A DNA stretch of 64,000 nt, taken from contig JASSKH010000046.1 in the NCBI GenBank assembly GCA_031763025.1, positions 124,001 through 188,000 on the forward strand. The letters are read 5' to 3'. The notes under the pieces are model-generated. The model made no database searches. It had not been told where the DNA came from and saw only the letters and a list, made by a program, of their open reading frames with translations. The DNA comes from Macrocystis pyrifera (taxonomy: Eukaryota > Sar > Phaeophyceae > Laminariales > Laminariaceae). Shown in pieces: positions 22,501 to 33,672 of this stretch; position 1 is the first letter of the stretch; each line of letters starts with the position of its first letter. Made by a program: the position numbers and the translations under genes.

Positions 22501-23110
22501 TGGCCATACCAGGGGGGAGGCTGGAAAGTACCAGGAGGATGGTGAAGTTGCAAGGGTCAAGACCAGGGGGGAGATTGAGCAGAACCGCGACGCGACGCTA
22601 TGGTACATCGGTGCTGTCGTTGATGGCAATGGGGGGGGGTATAGGCCATGTACTATCAGTGGTTTTGGCATGACGTTTGAGAAGGGTAGCGGGCTTGAGC
22701 TGGTAGCGCTCGTGGATGCAGACTATGGCAGTCAAGCCACTGACAGAGGGTCATTTTCCGGTGGGAGGACGCAAAAATGCGTCACGCTCTCGACTACTGA
22801 GGCCGAATACGTTGCACTGGCAGACACCATAAACGAGGCGGTGTTCATGCGGTATGTGTGGAGTTTGGGGTTTAGGGGTTTTGAGGAGAGGTGTATTACG
22901 GTTTCCGATAATAACGAGGGGACAAGGAACCTGGCGCAAAAACCCAGTGTGCACGTCGAACGCAAAATATATCGACGCGCGACACCACGTTTGGTGGGAG
23001 CATGTTCTTGAGACGGAGTTTGTTATTGCCCGTGTAGAGTAGGAGGAGCAGCGCGCAGACTTAATGAGGAAGCCGCTCAACAACACGGTTGTTCGTTGCA
23101 AGAGGGATTA
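19560..23110 (+). mobile_element. fossil Ty1/copia LTR retrotransposon, internal region
   Basis: Parts in the expected order: a gag-like region (about 19,560-20,350), a CCHC zinc knuckle reading CFLCKRPGHYVGTC (20,356-20,400), the pre-integrase segment with VAYLSGVRF and FSLHG (about 20,870-20,990), integrase with VECLRLDNGSKFTEPE and SPKHDGVVE (about 21,270-21,620), a low-complexity Pro/Ala linker (22,060-22,390), and RNase H with ALVDADYGSQATDR and CVTLSTTEAEYVALAD (about 22,670-23,080). The wording closely resembles copia elements of brown algae and relatives. It is broken in about a dozen places or more, and no matching pair of terminal repeats was found, so it is old. Confidence 0.9.
22180..22390 (+). 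repeat. GCC/ACC-rich compound microsatellite
   Basis: About 200 bp of CCG, CCGTC and CCACCG repeats in the linker of the copia fossil; all three frames give Pro/Ser/Ala runs. Confidence 0.85.
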
Positions 23111-24105
23111 TTTAATCAATCTTTCGTACTTGTTCTGGGATAGAGGGTTGTACGTTATGATGTTAAAGTGAACTATTTTATAAAACTATCAGTCCGGCCA
23201 TTTTGATGTTTTTCCCTATCTAATTCCGAGGACGATGCCGTTTTTCCTCACACGTATGGGATTTCGAGCATTTTTGGTGTTCTCAGCGCAAACGATCATC
23301 ATTTTGAGTTGTTTCATCGTAAGATAAAATATGAATTAAAATGTATGTACGCTATTTGGCATTGCCGTCGCGATCTGTGAATCAATGGCTGGAGTAGCGG
23401 ATAAAACGAGACTGCTGCTTGGAGGAACGGGGTTCCTTGTAATATCTACCAGCATATTTTCTTGCGCAAATTTAGTTTCGGTTGACATGACTACTGCTAT
23501 GATGCTTTCCACGAGTCGTAACAATTTTGTACGCAAGTGAAGGAAATGTATTTGCTACAGTAAGAGAGACTGCGAAACGCCAGAGAGCGTTTGCGGTTCG
23601 TATATTGAAATACTTTTTCGACTTGAGGATTAAAGTGTTTATTTGGAAGTTGAGAGTTGATTTGGAAATTGCGAGTTTGATTTTTGGTTTTGAAAGATTA
23701 ATGTTTCTGGATTTGACATGAGTAGGTCATGATAATGCAATATATCAACCCTGCGACGTCCCGCCTCGTCACGCACAGAGCTGGGTGGATATTGGCATGG
23801 TCGTGTATGATGAGCGGGGGTGAATAGTGCTCAGGAACACGACGGAGATGTTCAATTTAACATTAATGAGTTCCCTATATTGATGTGGGATTATAGAAAA
23901 GAGGGGTTTTGGCGGCTAATCTGCTGGTCGAACGGGAGGTTCAGTGTACTAGCAGGTTGCTAGATTGTTACCTGCCATGTTTCGTCATGGGCTTTCACTC
24001 CACAGCTCGAGAATAATACTAAAAAAGGGAGAGTTCCGTGTTACTGTCTGGAGTCAACGACGCGCTCCCGTACCAGCTGCGTATATACCTCTAGAGATCG
24101 ATCAA
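23111..24105. other. spacer downstream of the copia fossil
   Basis: One short open frame (about 23,360-23,540, plus) reads ICESMAGVADKTRLLLGG and has a hydrophobic stretch, but no splice context or family. Otherwise nothing. Confidence 0.35.
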
Positions 24106-24425
24106 CAGGAACTCTATCTATCGATATACGGTATCGACCGCAATAGACCGGGAACTGTATCAAGCGATAGACACTGTTGACTGCAATACACTGAGAATTT
24201 CAGCGATCAATAAAAAATGTTGCCCGCAATTCATCGTGCAAGCTGCCCATCGATAGCCGTTATCCGCAACAATAGCTTTCGACTGAGGTACTTCAACACA
24301 GTCGTGCCTGAACAAGACGTTGGGGAAGGACCTATCAACAGACATTGCCGGCAACAATATATCAAGAAGAGTGACCATCGATAGACCCTACCGGCGGCAA
24401 TAGACATGCCCATTCTACCAACTCT
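24106..24425 (+). repeat. degenerate tandem repeat, about 45-60 bp period
   Basis: Variants of ATCGATAGAC and GCCGGCAACAATAG recur six or so times across 320 bp (near 24,130, 24,165, 24,240, 24,260, 24,345, 24,380 and 24,400). Confidence 0.5.
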
Positions 24426-26090
24426 ACTGCTCCTGCAGGGGGCCATTGTACAGGGTGTGAAATAGTACTGCAAAGTCGTTGACCCGCTCCTCGATCGAGG
24501 ACCACCGCCCCACCCCCCTCCCCCCCCTGCCAGTCAAAAAGAGTTGAGAATCCAGAAGAAGAAAACCACCCCTTTTACTGGACTAGGCGATCTACAGTAC
24601 ATTCTCGTCATGTGGCACAGCTCCTTTCGACAACTGCGTCAAAAAACACTGTGCCGCGGCATGTGCCTAAACTATAGCCAAGGAACTCAGGAGCGACACA
24701 AACGAACCCCAAACGTACTACTATACCTGCTCCCTCTAAGGTGGCAACGCTCTCGGCACAACTCGAGTTGTTTTTGAGACCCAAAACCAGTGTGCCGAGG
24801 TACCGCAGTAGCACAAAAAATATGTTTCACGAGCTACTCAATCAAACGTAAAAGCACGGCGCACATCCGGACAACAGACACACCTCAGCACCATAAGAAT
24901 AAACCCATAAGAGGGGGGGCGCGTACCGATTTCGTCTGACGTCCCTCAGATATATACGCTCTATACCCCACCCAGGAGTTCATTATTTTAGAGAAAAATG
25001 TTTTACGCGCCACTCAATGATCAATCGAAATTACCTGGCCCATCACACAAAATATAATTTTACCAGTTGTGATATAAATAGGATCGTAACTAATGTATTG
25101 GGCAGTAACCGATAGCTAAGGCGACCCGTTCACTCCGAAAATGTCGGCCCCAAGTTTATCTCCCTCCACCACCTGAGCACAGTACGCACGTGGGTAGGTC
25201 AACAGGCCTAGTCTAGCAAAGATTGACCACGACAAAAAAAATAGCGTGCCGGCCAATACGGCACCTCCTTGCACAGTGATATTCTGCCGGAGTGTTCAAA
25301 CCACGATCTCTCGAAAATACACCAACATATACACATCAGCACCCCCCCCCCCCTCGTCCCCCCCCCAGCGCCGAAAACGCCATGTTACTAATGCGCGGTA
25401 GACGGGGGGATACAACTGTTTCTCTTCCCCCAGGGCAATCCTCACATGAGGGGCTCTACATGCCTCATAAAGACGAATGAAACCAGTCGGACGCTTCACG
25501 CCGTCCGATGAACAATCAATACCGGCCTGCTATGTCACCAAAAATGGTATCACCCGGGTGACATGGTAGGACACCCCCTCGGATAAATTTCAAAGCCGGC
25601 TTTCTCGACAGCGTGAAAAGTGTGTAAACGCTAAAGGTACCGAGTGACACACATCCATGGAAACGACTTCGACGACCTCGACGAGATGGCTTCAAACTCA
25701 CCAATTTTCGGTGTGAGTGTTTTCCCCGTCTTGCAAAGAGAAAACCGGTTCTTAAATTCGTCCGTATCGCGCGCGTATACACAATAGCAATGGAAGTATG
25801 GTATTGTAGTTGCAGTTTAGGGCGGTTGCTCAACTGATGAGCCCCCGTCATAGACGTTGGGCTTTGAACAACTCCACCTACAGCAGCGTGGATGGACACA
25901 TTGTGTCGTCACTTCGGTGCTGACCAATCCGAAGAAACGTTCCGGCCCGTCCATCCACCCGACGTCCCTTCTTCGTACCATTGCATGCCCGGAAATGTAA
26001 AGATTCGGTTTTATAATCAGCGACAGCATAAAACGGTTCCTTAAAGTCGCGGACACTGTTGTGTACGTCGGTCGCACTACGCCGGGCAGA
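24426..26090. other. gene-poor spacer
   Basis: C-rich runs (25,340-25,370), A/T-rich stretches and long but unbiased open frames (for example minus 25,516-25,899). Nothing recognised. Confidence 0.4.
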
Positions 26091-26101
26091 GATGGTTGAG
26101 C

Positions 26102-26247
26102 ATGAGCCCGTTCCACGCTTCGACGACCCCCGTCTCCGAAAAATGCCTGCAGTCGGTCGTCTCGTGCGTGGCGGGGCAGCTGGCTTCCCTGGGCAACCCT
26201 TCGTGCGGCGTCGTCGGCTGGTATGGTTCCGAAAATATCGATTGCAG
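26102..26247 (+). CDS. candidate host exon, Cys-rich
   Basis: Open frame from MSPFHAST whose third positions are almost all G or C, through EKCLQSVVSCVAGQLAS, GNPSCGVVGWYGS and ENIDC. It ends in a donor-like GATTGCAG|GTGGCA. The codon bias stands out sharply from the surrounding sequence and matches the exon at 7-247. It has four Cys and no obvious domain. Whether the ATG is the true start is unclear, because an upstream acceptor (GCCGGGCAG) at about 26,090 is also possible. No partner exon was found, so it may be a stranded exon of a decayed gene. The longer minus-strand open frames over the same bases look like shadows. Confidence 0.4.
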
Positions 26248-26377
26248 GTGGCAAACATTCGGAAGTCAGATTTGTTGTACCAGCTGAGACGTACGACGTG
26301 TGACAGAACGAACCCATGTAAAACATTGTAAGATGCACATGAATTTCAAATGCGCTGAACAAGTGCCGCGCCATATC

Positions 26378-26488
26378 GTATTACGGAGGTCCGTAGTTAA
26401 TAGGACCTATGGTGTACACAAAATCCTATATATTTACGTGTTCTTACTAACTATATTCGGTCCTACTTATTATGTTCCCCCGAAATAG
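26378..26488 (+). mobile_element. MITE family M, copy 10
   Basis: Worn copy; G before the left TA instead of the usual C. Confidence 0.82.
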
Positions 26489-27097
26489 GGGTAGCACCTA
26501 TCGCTTCCTAGGTTCTTCCCCCATTTGAGGACCTCCGTATCTCTCATCCAACATCGCATTTTGAGGAATATCGGAAGCCAAAAAAAAAGAAGCCGCAATC
26601 CCATGGACGACTCATTCCGTAAACATGCAAAGTGAGGTCAATATCGTGCGCCTCGGGGGAGGAACCTAATCAATGCCGTGGATTACGAGGTGTGACCTAT
26701 CCCACCGCAGGGATATAAACCACTTGTTTGCCTTCTGAGGCAGCGTGTTCTGACCGGTTGAGCTCGTAAAGCGAGCGACTATTAGTATGCCGGCGGGTAT
26801 GATACTTTTACTAGCGTGCTTGTTTAATGGCTGGTACATAGTTAGGCCTGGAAAGCTTGATCCAGGTGCGCGAAGAAACTTCTTCTAGGAAGTCCTGACT
26901 CTGGTAAGACACCGAGTTCCATATGGGAGAAGCTCAGAACAATAGGCATCGCCCCAACCGTGGCTTCGCTAAAAGGTGAATTAACTAGTCAAACACTGAC
27001 ATGTATTACACACCCATGTAAACTCTCGTACGATGGTCGTACTAACGTTCTCGGAAGAAACTGGAGGCAGCTTCTCGGTTCAGGTTTGGGACTTCCT

Positions 27098-27271
27098 TCA
27101 GCGAACAACCCGTTCGGGATCAAGGCAAATGTGTCGCAGTACCCCGCGATCGCTCACCGACGCCACGTGGCAGGTGTGATGAGCAGACCCCCGGAAGTAC
27201 GACATGCGGTAGATTTTGAGGATCTTCACCCTGTCCGCCAGCCCCTTTTCGCGAAGATATGTTTCAACCCA
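27098..27271 (-). CDS. candidate terminal host exon
   Basis: On the minus strand, a pyrimidine-containing acceptor (AACCTTTGCAATATTGGCAG|) opens a 57-codon frame that starts WVETYLREKGLADRVKILK, continues IYRMSYFRGSAHHTCHV and ends LDPERVVR before a TGA. Third positions are mostly G or C, as in the other credible exons. No domain was recognised; the His/Cys cluster HHTCH could bind metal but is not diagnostic. It is likely the last exon of a gene whose earlier exons would lie at higher coordinates. Alternatively it is a decayed remnant. Confidence 0.4.
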   Translation of the reverse strand, partial: WVETYLREKGLADRVKILKIYRMSYFRGSAHHTCHVASVSDRGVLRHICLDPERVVR

Positions 27272-28885
27272 CTGCCAATATTGCAAAGGTTAATCGCGTA
27301 GATAGATTCACGGTGTGGATGAAGTAAAAACAAAAGAACAGTGGAAAGTGTGAGTCGACGATCAATGCGCGAGAGAAGGCATACGATACCACACGTGTGT
27401 GGTCACATGTTCGAGCCGATTGCTACTACGGTGCAGACGAAGGAAAACGCAGAAGCGCGCTAAGATAGGCATGTACGAGCACAGTTCGTCAAAAAACGTT
27501 TTGTTTTACTGTTGGGGACTTTTAACCGAGGTACTACCCATTATCGTTTATTCTTGACAAACTAATTTTCGCTTTAGACTTAGCGCATGGGATTGATCAT
27601 CGGATTAAGCACGCTGCTTTCTTCTTAAGCCGTTATTCGGCGGGATAAAACGTTGAGCTGCTCGAGCGAGGAGCCCTAAACTTACAAAGGGGGGCATGTC
27701 TTCCTCACTACCTGGTATACGTTTTGGTGCACACGAGGAGGCTCCAAGAAGTGTTCACGGACATAGCCGAAGGGGGAACACTTAGGGCATTGTTTGCGTG
27801 CGGCATATTCACGCATGCTCGACGTTGTGATTGGCTGAGAAAGTCAGAACGAATGCACCTTGCTGTAATCGTTAGCGGGGACAAATGCACCCGTTATCGG
27901 GCTTATGACTGCATGTCCATTCATGAAAAAGGGTTCCACGTCCCCCCCTGCCCTTGCCCCGACATGCCTCCTCCTTTCGCGTACGACCACAGGAGTGAAC
28001 TTCACATATCGTTCGCTAGTCCTTCGGGGAGCGGTGCGCCCCACGAAACCTTCGTTTCTGTCAAACGCAAAACAGCATGATGCCGATCGCTTGTAAGGCC
28101 ACCAGGTGTACAGGCGCAACGAATTGAAGTGTAAAACGCGTGAACGCCGCTTCAACGATAACGCGTGCTGCCTTATGGGGTGGGTGGCTCCTCAGAGTGA
28201 CGACATCGTCGACCAGACGTTCGGCGGTGAAACGGTGAAAACGACGCATGCCACCGTATGGTATGCTAGGGGCGACACCTGAATTTTCCTGCGGCTCCTT
28301 TCCTTGATTAGAGTACAGAATCGAACGACCGACTTCAGGACACAATGGAACATTTTCCAGGTCGCTGTACACTATAACCATGAACCACGAGGGCTTCACG
28401 TAAGCAACTATCGATGCCCACGGGCCCCAATCATTCCACACCGGATCCAACGATAGGGCGTGCCTTGTTGAGTAAATCCTCAGATTAAGGGGTTGGTCAG
28501 TGCGAAGTGGGAAACGTTGAAGCGCAAAACGTGCAACCCCTTACCGGAGAACGCCTCACTACTTCTATCGCAGGGGGAATGCCGCGGCACAAGGCGCACG
28601 CAATGTTTGCCAGGTCCCTGGCGTGAAGAGGCGTACACCTCACCGAACAGCCGATTTGGAGAGGCGAAATGAAAACGCGACTCGGCGAACAGTCCCATCG
28701 GCTAGACAGTCAGTGGAGTTGAATCTTGTACACACATTTGGAACTGCGAATATATTCGGTGCGTAGCTCTTCAGAGATGAGGAGCCTCTGGAGTCCAGTC
28801 AGAAAGCGTGAGGTCCCCGTAACACCCCCCCTTCCGGGCCACACCGGAAATAACGATACTCATTGAAGCTGTCATTTACATTCAA
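27272..28885. other. spacer with exon-like minus-strand frames
   Basis: Minus-strand 28,265-28,450 (WNDWGPWASIVAYVKPSWF, then VGRSILYSNQGKE, then a donor-like TCAG|GTGTCG) and 27,870-28,040 (FFMNGHAVISPITGAF to a TGA) read like protein but lack convincing splice partners. They may be decayed exons of the esterase-like locus to the right. Confidence 0.3.
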
Positions 28886-29300
28886 GTCCGCCCCACAAGA
28901 GATTCTTAGTAGGATGTAGCTCACCCTTCATGCGACTCGTCGAACACCTCGCGGTGCTTCGCGCTTGGTCCAAACAATGTCTTTCGGTTCGTGAAAACGC
29001 CACGTGCTCCGTCTCAACATAGTGGGGATGCGAGGGTCTATGGTGATATGACCCACACGGCCGTACACGATATCGAGTACATCCCCACCAGGGTCGGTTG
29101 AAACCCGACGTGGTCCGTCACAGCATTGTAAGGTTGCGAGGGTCTTCGGTCATACAACAACAGCCAAGCATGAAAATGATTATACTCCCGTCGCCCCGCC
29201 GCCCCCCCCACGTCATCGTTTCGTTTTCGAGTTCTTCGTTTGGTGCAAGCACTGAATGCTTGGTCGATGAAATCTGGACGTGGGTCATTCTCAGCATTGC
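28886..29300 (+). repeat. dispersed and locally tandem repeat shared with 37.4 kb
   Basis: TCCGCCCCA..TTAGTAGGATGTAGCT and TTGGTCCAAACAATG match 37,396-37,500. The piece ACGTGxTCCGTC.CAGCATTG followed by GCGAGGGTCT occurs three times here (29,001, 29,107 and 29,277). Confidence 0.6.
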
Positions 29301-29339
29301 AGAGATGCGAGTGTCTCTATGGTTATACGACTACAACCA

Positions 29340-29612
29340 TGCATACCACACCCCCCCCCCTGTCCTACCCGTGACATATCTAGCAGAATGCCGCGCGCAT
29401 CGAAATCTTCTCACCACATTGCGGTCCAGCACCGGAGGCGGTGTCCCCGTGCAACAGGCTCCGACCTTCTCGCTGTTGGGCAGGCTTTGGAAGTTATCGT
29501 ACGAGGCGTTGATTGACGGAAAGTGCGTGGGCGCGATCTCTCTGGAGGGCAGAGGGGGGGGGAGGGGGTGAGGGTATGGCGAGGGGGGGTGTGGGGGGGG
29601 GGCGTACGTTTC
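29340..29612 (+). repeat. C-rich then G-rich low-complexity tracts
   Basis: A 12-C run at about 29,349-29,360 and a G-rich stretch at 29,547-29,612 with several runs of five or more G, able to form quadruplexes. Confidence 0.7.
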
Positions 29613-30485
29613 GGTCCGGGCGGTGTGCGATGCACTTGACAAATATACATGTGAGAGTGTAAGGGTGTGAGGGAAATGAAGCACGCGAGAAGAATGTATG
29701 CATCATTTACTAGCAGACAGCAACATAACAATAAATACCTTGGATGTGATATCGGTTGTTCTTGCCAATATAATCATATTCGCATGCGACGCGTATTTAC
29801 CCTGTATAGGAATAGCGCGTAATGTTTCCGAGGCTTCTCACAGGATTGTAGTACAGGATTCTTTATCTCCACATGATCACTGACAACAAGAGTCCAGCCC
29901 GATGGATAATCCCCAACGCCTACGTGTATAATGAATGCTGCCGTATAAAAACAACTGGTATATGAAACGATATCGAGGGAAAAGGCCCAGTCAGTCATGA
30001 AACATTTTGGCCGAAACGTGCTACCTCCATCGTATCTTGCCTGCTAGCAGGTGTACACATAGGGTGTGGAGTACACTGTCAAATCTACCATTTTTTGTAC
30101 CTAGTACGCAACGAATTCACTACCTTGTTGCATACCTGGCATGCAATAGACTATAGTAAAAATTCGCCGCGTGAGACAGGACGCGCATGAGACGTAAGGG
30201 TGAAGGGGCGAGGCGAGAGAGGATGAACGTGGGGCACGAAAACGAATCACGCCGCTGTACATGGGGTGCTCCGTCTCGAGGCTTAGGCTACCCGCACGGT
30301 TTACGAGCAGAGACGATCGAGTGCTGGGATAGGGGCATAGTTCGGTTTCTGGAGCCTCCTGCATTAGAAGAGCTCTAGACCTCACCCAACGAACCTCTGT
30401 TTGAAAACACATGTGTGTGCAAGGTATGCTTTGGCCCGAAACACACTAGAAACACAGCAAAACGAACAAGGTTTTCAAGAACTGG
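29613..30485. other. spacer with short repeat module
   Basis: At 29,997-30,040 the module ACATTTTGGCCGAAACGTGCTACC recurs from 1,905, 40,615 and 44,270. No gene was seen. Confidence 0.4.
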
Positions 30486-30495
30486 TGCCACGGTA

Positions 30496-30497
<2 letters not shown>

Positions 30498-30529
<32 letters not shown>

Positions 30530-30538
30530 ACGCTCATC
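30498..30538 (+). repeat. poly-G tract, 41 G
   Basis: Uninterrupted G run directly after GGTGCCACGGTAGA, the G-rich start of a U unit (compare CCACGGTAGGGGG at 40,697). The run therefore appears to have expanded from that motif. Confidence 0.9.
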
Positions 30539-30659
30539 CGTTTCTAGTGCATCTAAGCTAACTCTAAAAAGTGGCTATCTCTGTACCTACCTCAAGGTTG
30601 TCGACAGAAGGATTGTTTGGTCGCTTGGGGTCACAGAGAAAGAAACCATAAGCAACGCT

Positions 30660-30870
30660 ACGACAGGGTGTTGGTGTTATATTTGCTGCGCTCCCCACAT
30701 GCTCACATGCTCACACGAGGAGCTCAACACTCCACCTGAAACACGATGGCGCTAGTCCTAAAGTAACCGTATCAAGAAAACTACCATATCAACCGGTGGC
30801 CGCTTACTTAGAGGGCTCAACCTCGACCGTTGGATGAGTCAGACCCCATGGCGGTGCATATCGCGAAAGA
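30660..30870 (+). repeat. U repeat unit
   Basis: CACGAGGAGCTCAACACTCCACCTGAAACACGA block, then the second block (TTAGAGGGCTCAACC) and GTTGGATGAGTCAG. Confidence 0.6.
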
Positions 30871-30875
30871 GAAAT

Positions 30876-31160
30876 ACTACGGTAGGAGTGGTACCCTATT
30901 TATTGGAGTGGTGCCTTACTACTGTCTGAGCAGCTCAAACGTGACGATATCAACATTCACCCGAACCATGCCTTCCAACAAGATTGTTGGCGCAATCAAA
31001 GTAACGCTTCTATGCGCTTGTCCCAAAACCGATTTGTTTTTTCCGAAACTGTCAAACTAACCGCTACACAAATAGTTGCTCACTTGGGGAGCTCAAGCGA
31101 TCAGGATTCTTGTAGCCAAAAAGGCCAACCCTTTACCGTAGGATGAGCCGAGAACGAATA
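30876..31160 (+). repeat. U repeat unit
   Basis: Starts ACGGTAGGAGTGGTACC. The second block GTTGCTCACTTGGGGAGCTC and CCGTAGGATGAGCCGAG are well kept. Immediately follows the previous unit. Confidence 0.7.
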
Positions 31161-31419
31161 TCTAAAAGTCTAAATATATTGAATAAACACGGCATTCACT
31201 CACTCGGCTGAGTGGTTCTGAGCGGCAGAAACCAGAGGACCGTAAAGAGACACCTTTTGCCGCTGGACCAGTCCAGGGGTTTAGGAAGCTCTTTGGTTGA
31301 GGACCTCCGTCAGCCATGAATACGTGGACCCAAATATTAAACTCCTACACTCTAAAGCTCGGCTTCTAGGGCAAACGTCCCTCTAAAGGACAGTCACGGT
31401 TTCACCTAGACGAGCCACA

Positions 31420-31520
31420 TGTAGTCAAGGATTGGGGGCAATATCGGCCTCCAGATGTTCGTCATATTTGGTGTAATGGAGCCGTGGGTCACTGGGTAAA
31501 GCGCTGGCGGCATGATGTGG
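31420..31520 (-). pseudogene. decayed copy of the esterase-like exon at 32,977-33,184
   Basis: The stretch GAGGCCGATATTGCCCCCAA..CCTTGACTACATG..GCTCGTCTAGGTGA is clearly related to AAGGCCGACATAGGCCCC..CCTTGACGACATGGCTCGTCTGGGCGA of the exon 1.5 kb away. The reading frame is not preserved and no donor follows, so this is a relic of a tandem exon or gene duplication. Confidence 0.6.
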
Positions 31521-31739
31521 GCGTGTCTCGGTAAGGACGTTTATTCTCGCGGGCCGCAACTCATTTCTTAGCAGCTTTCCAAAACGGTGATGTGACCTGA
31601 TGTGCAACAGGTCAGGTAGTACGCTGTTCCAGATCATGGTCGACACATACATGCAAGGAGAACACGACAGGGTTTGCGGAAGCATGCTGCAGGAGGGGCG
31701 CACGCCCGCAATTTGCAGAGGCTCCTCACTTGAGAGAAG

Positions 31740-31886
31740 CTGCACATCACACCCAAACACCTGCACATCACACCCAAACACCTGCACGTCACACCCAAAC
31801 ACCGGCACGTCACACCCAAACACCAGCACATCATACCCAAACACCTTCACATCACACCCAAACACCTGCACATCACACCCAAACAC
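31740..31886 (-). repeat. 21-bp minisatellite, seven units, in frame
   Basis: Seven units of CTGCACATCACACCCAAACAC with a few changes. On the minus strand they encode VFGCDVQ repeats inside an open frame of 271 codons (31,425-32,240). The 21-bp period keeps the frame open automatically. The rest of that frame has no recognised domain and overlaps a decayed exon at its end, so I do not call a gene. Confidence 0.85.
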
Positions 31887-32639
31887 CGGCTCGAAGGAAA
31901 TGACCACACTTCCAGTGACCCAGTGAACAATTGCGTCGCCTACTACTGCGGCAGGGTCTGAAACGAAATTGGCAGAAAAAGGCAAACCATGTTGGGTAGT
32001 TCCTCCGTTTTCAGACGCCGCATCAACCATTCCAGAGGTGCTACCCCTGTCGTAAGACGCGTCGTCAACCATTGCAGCTGTGCTGCTACCCATAGACTCG
32101 GATCCAAAGTATGATTGACAGTAGTACAGTAGAGAGTTGATTGAGTTCACACAAAGGGTGCGATGGTTGTGCAGTGCTCGGTTGTTGAAGAACGGGTGTC
32201 GGTTGCCAATATGTACCAGTACCGAACAAGGTGCTATCACAGCAAGCTCTCATAAATAAATAGTAAATATGCAACTTGAGCACCCTTACCGCCGTCTCGA
32301 GAAAACGAGGTCTGCGAAACGATCGCCAACACGTGCGAACTCAACGCTCTTACTACTGTTGGCGGTGTCCGTGAGATACCTAGCCCATGGCTACGAGTTC
32401 GAGTGTGTGTTGGGCTTGACAGGTGCTTTGCGCCGCGAGCAGCGACACGATCGCGATACTGTTGCCTGGCCGGTCAAGCTCCTCAATGGAGCAACTACTG
32501 TAAAATATCGGTTCGTGAGGCACCCGCACTCGTGTGTTTGTTTTATATGACAATCATAGCGCGTATCGCTTTGTAGGACTCTTATAGCGCATGGCGTGAC
32601 GAGTTAGAATCCCAAAAAGGGCACAGCTCCCATCAACGG

Positions 32640-32905
32640 TGGACCAGTGACACCCGGTAGCGATGGCATGGTGCCTTATGGACCGAGCCTATCACATGAG
32701 GAGGTCAATATCTCATCCGCAACATGACCCCAAAAACGATTGTTCGCTTAGCCCAAGCGGTGCTTCTACTGTACGCGCTAGTTCTAAAGTACGTACATCA
32801 GTACAAATATCGTACCAAACGGTAGTTGCTCACTTGAGGAGGTCGGCCAGTCCGATACCATAGAGTCAGACAGAGTAACCTCTACCGTGAGATGACTCAG
32901 TGCCG
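32640..32905 (+). repeat. U repeat unit
   Basis: One of the best kept: ATGGTGCCTTA, CACATGAGGAGGTCAATATC, CGTACCAAACGGTAGTTGC, TCACTTGAGGAGGTCGGCC and ACCGTGAGATGACTCAG. Confidence 0.72.
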
Positions 32906-32976
32906 TTGCTCCTGCACTAGCGCAGAGAGCGTACAGACAGTTTGCTGCTGCGCCTACTCTAGCACACACGTCTCAC

Positions 32977-33184
32977 CTCCAGATCACAGTCGCCTTCTCG
33001 CCCAGACGAGCCATGTCGTCAAGGATGGGGCCTATGTCGGCCTTGAAGCTTTCTTCTGCTTCGGCCGTGTCGTGATAGTGCGCGCCGAAATTGACCACGA
33101 ATATGTCCGAGGCTCTCGTTTCATTGAAATCCGAGACCGCTCGCTCCAACCTTCGTTTCCAAGGGGAAGGGGGTACAAGCGCGC
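32977..33184 (-). CDS. exon of a GDSL/PC-esterase-like gene (NFGAHY block)
   Basis: Minus-strand exon between an acceptor CAACAGCAG| and a donor CTGGAG|GTGAGACG, with strongly GC-rich third positions. It encodes KRRLERAVSDFNE, then DIFVVNFGAHYHDTAEAEES, then DIGPILDDMARLGEKATVIW. In PC-esterase/TBL and related SGNH acyl-esterases a conserved D-x-x-V-x-N-x-G-x-H-x block follows the GDS block and precedes a helix and a WRE/T strand. This exon fits that place. Those enzymes usually move acetyl groups on cell-wall or glycan sugars in the Golgi or outside the cell. A decayed duplicate lies at 31,420-31,520. The catalytic Asp-x-x-His exon was not found downstream, so the gene may be incomplete. Confidence 0.6.
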
Positions 33185-33470
33185 CTGCTGTTGGTTCGCT
33201 CGGAGACTTAAATGCTGTCAATAAGGGAGAAGAGTATTCCGCAGGGGCACCTACCTAACTACGGTAGGGTTAGGTTTGCAGGCTCAAGTGGGGCGTCACA
33301 CAGTAGTGTGCTGCTGTATTATTCGTAGTATGGTTCGTATCGGACCGATCGACCAGGAAAAAGGATAGCGAGTATCAGTCAGGCGTGTGCGTGCCCCCCA
33401 CTGTCTGCCTGTTGATGAATCGTACACACGATAAACCAGTGCACGGTTGACTGCAGCAGCGAGCCTTTCC

Positions 33471-33606
33471 AGCTGCAACGTTTGGGCGCCGGGAACGACC
33501 CTACGTGTAACGAGGTTTTCAACACGTTGGTCCGGGATTTCTTCACCCAGTCTCAATACGTAGATGTTGTCAACCTCGAATTTGTACGGGGAAAACCTAT
33601 CGTACT
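33471..33606 (-). CDS. candidate esterase-locus exon, paralogue of the next
   Basis: Follows a good acceptor (TCTCGATCCTCCAG|). Encodes YDRFSPYKFEVDNIYVLRL, then GEEIPDQRVENLV and TRRVVPGAQTLQLE. It aligns loosely with the exon at 33,673-33,798 (FDVSKSTLEM..TSVHVRMFPAPQ). The matching donor position is not GT here, so this copy may be a decayed or alternative exon. Confidence 0.4.
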
Positions 33607-33672
33607 CTGGAGGATCGAGAATTGTATTGCAAAGAAACGAAACGCACAGTTCATGCTTCTGATAAAACTCAC

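Noticed and set aside
25817-26374. 185-codon minus-strand open frame
   Set aside because: Lies opposite the GC3-biased plus-strand exon candidate and looks like its shadow.
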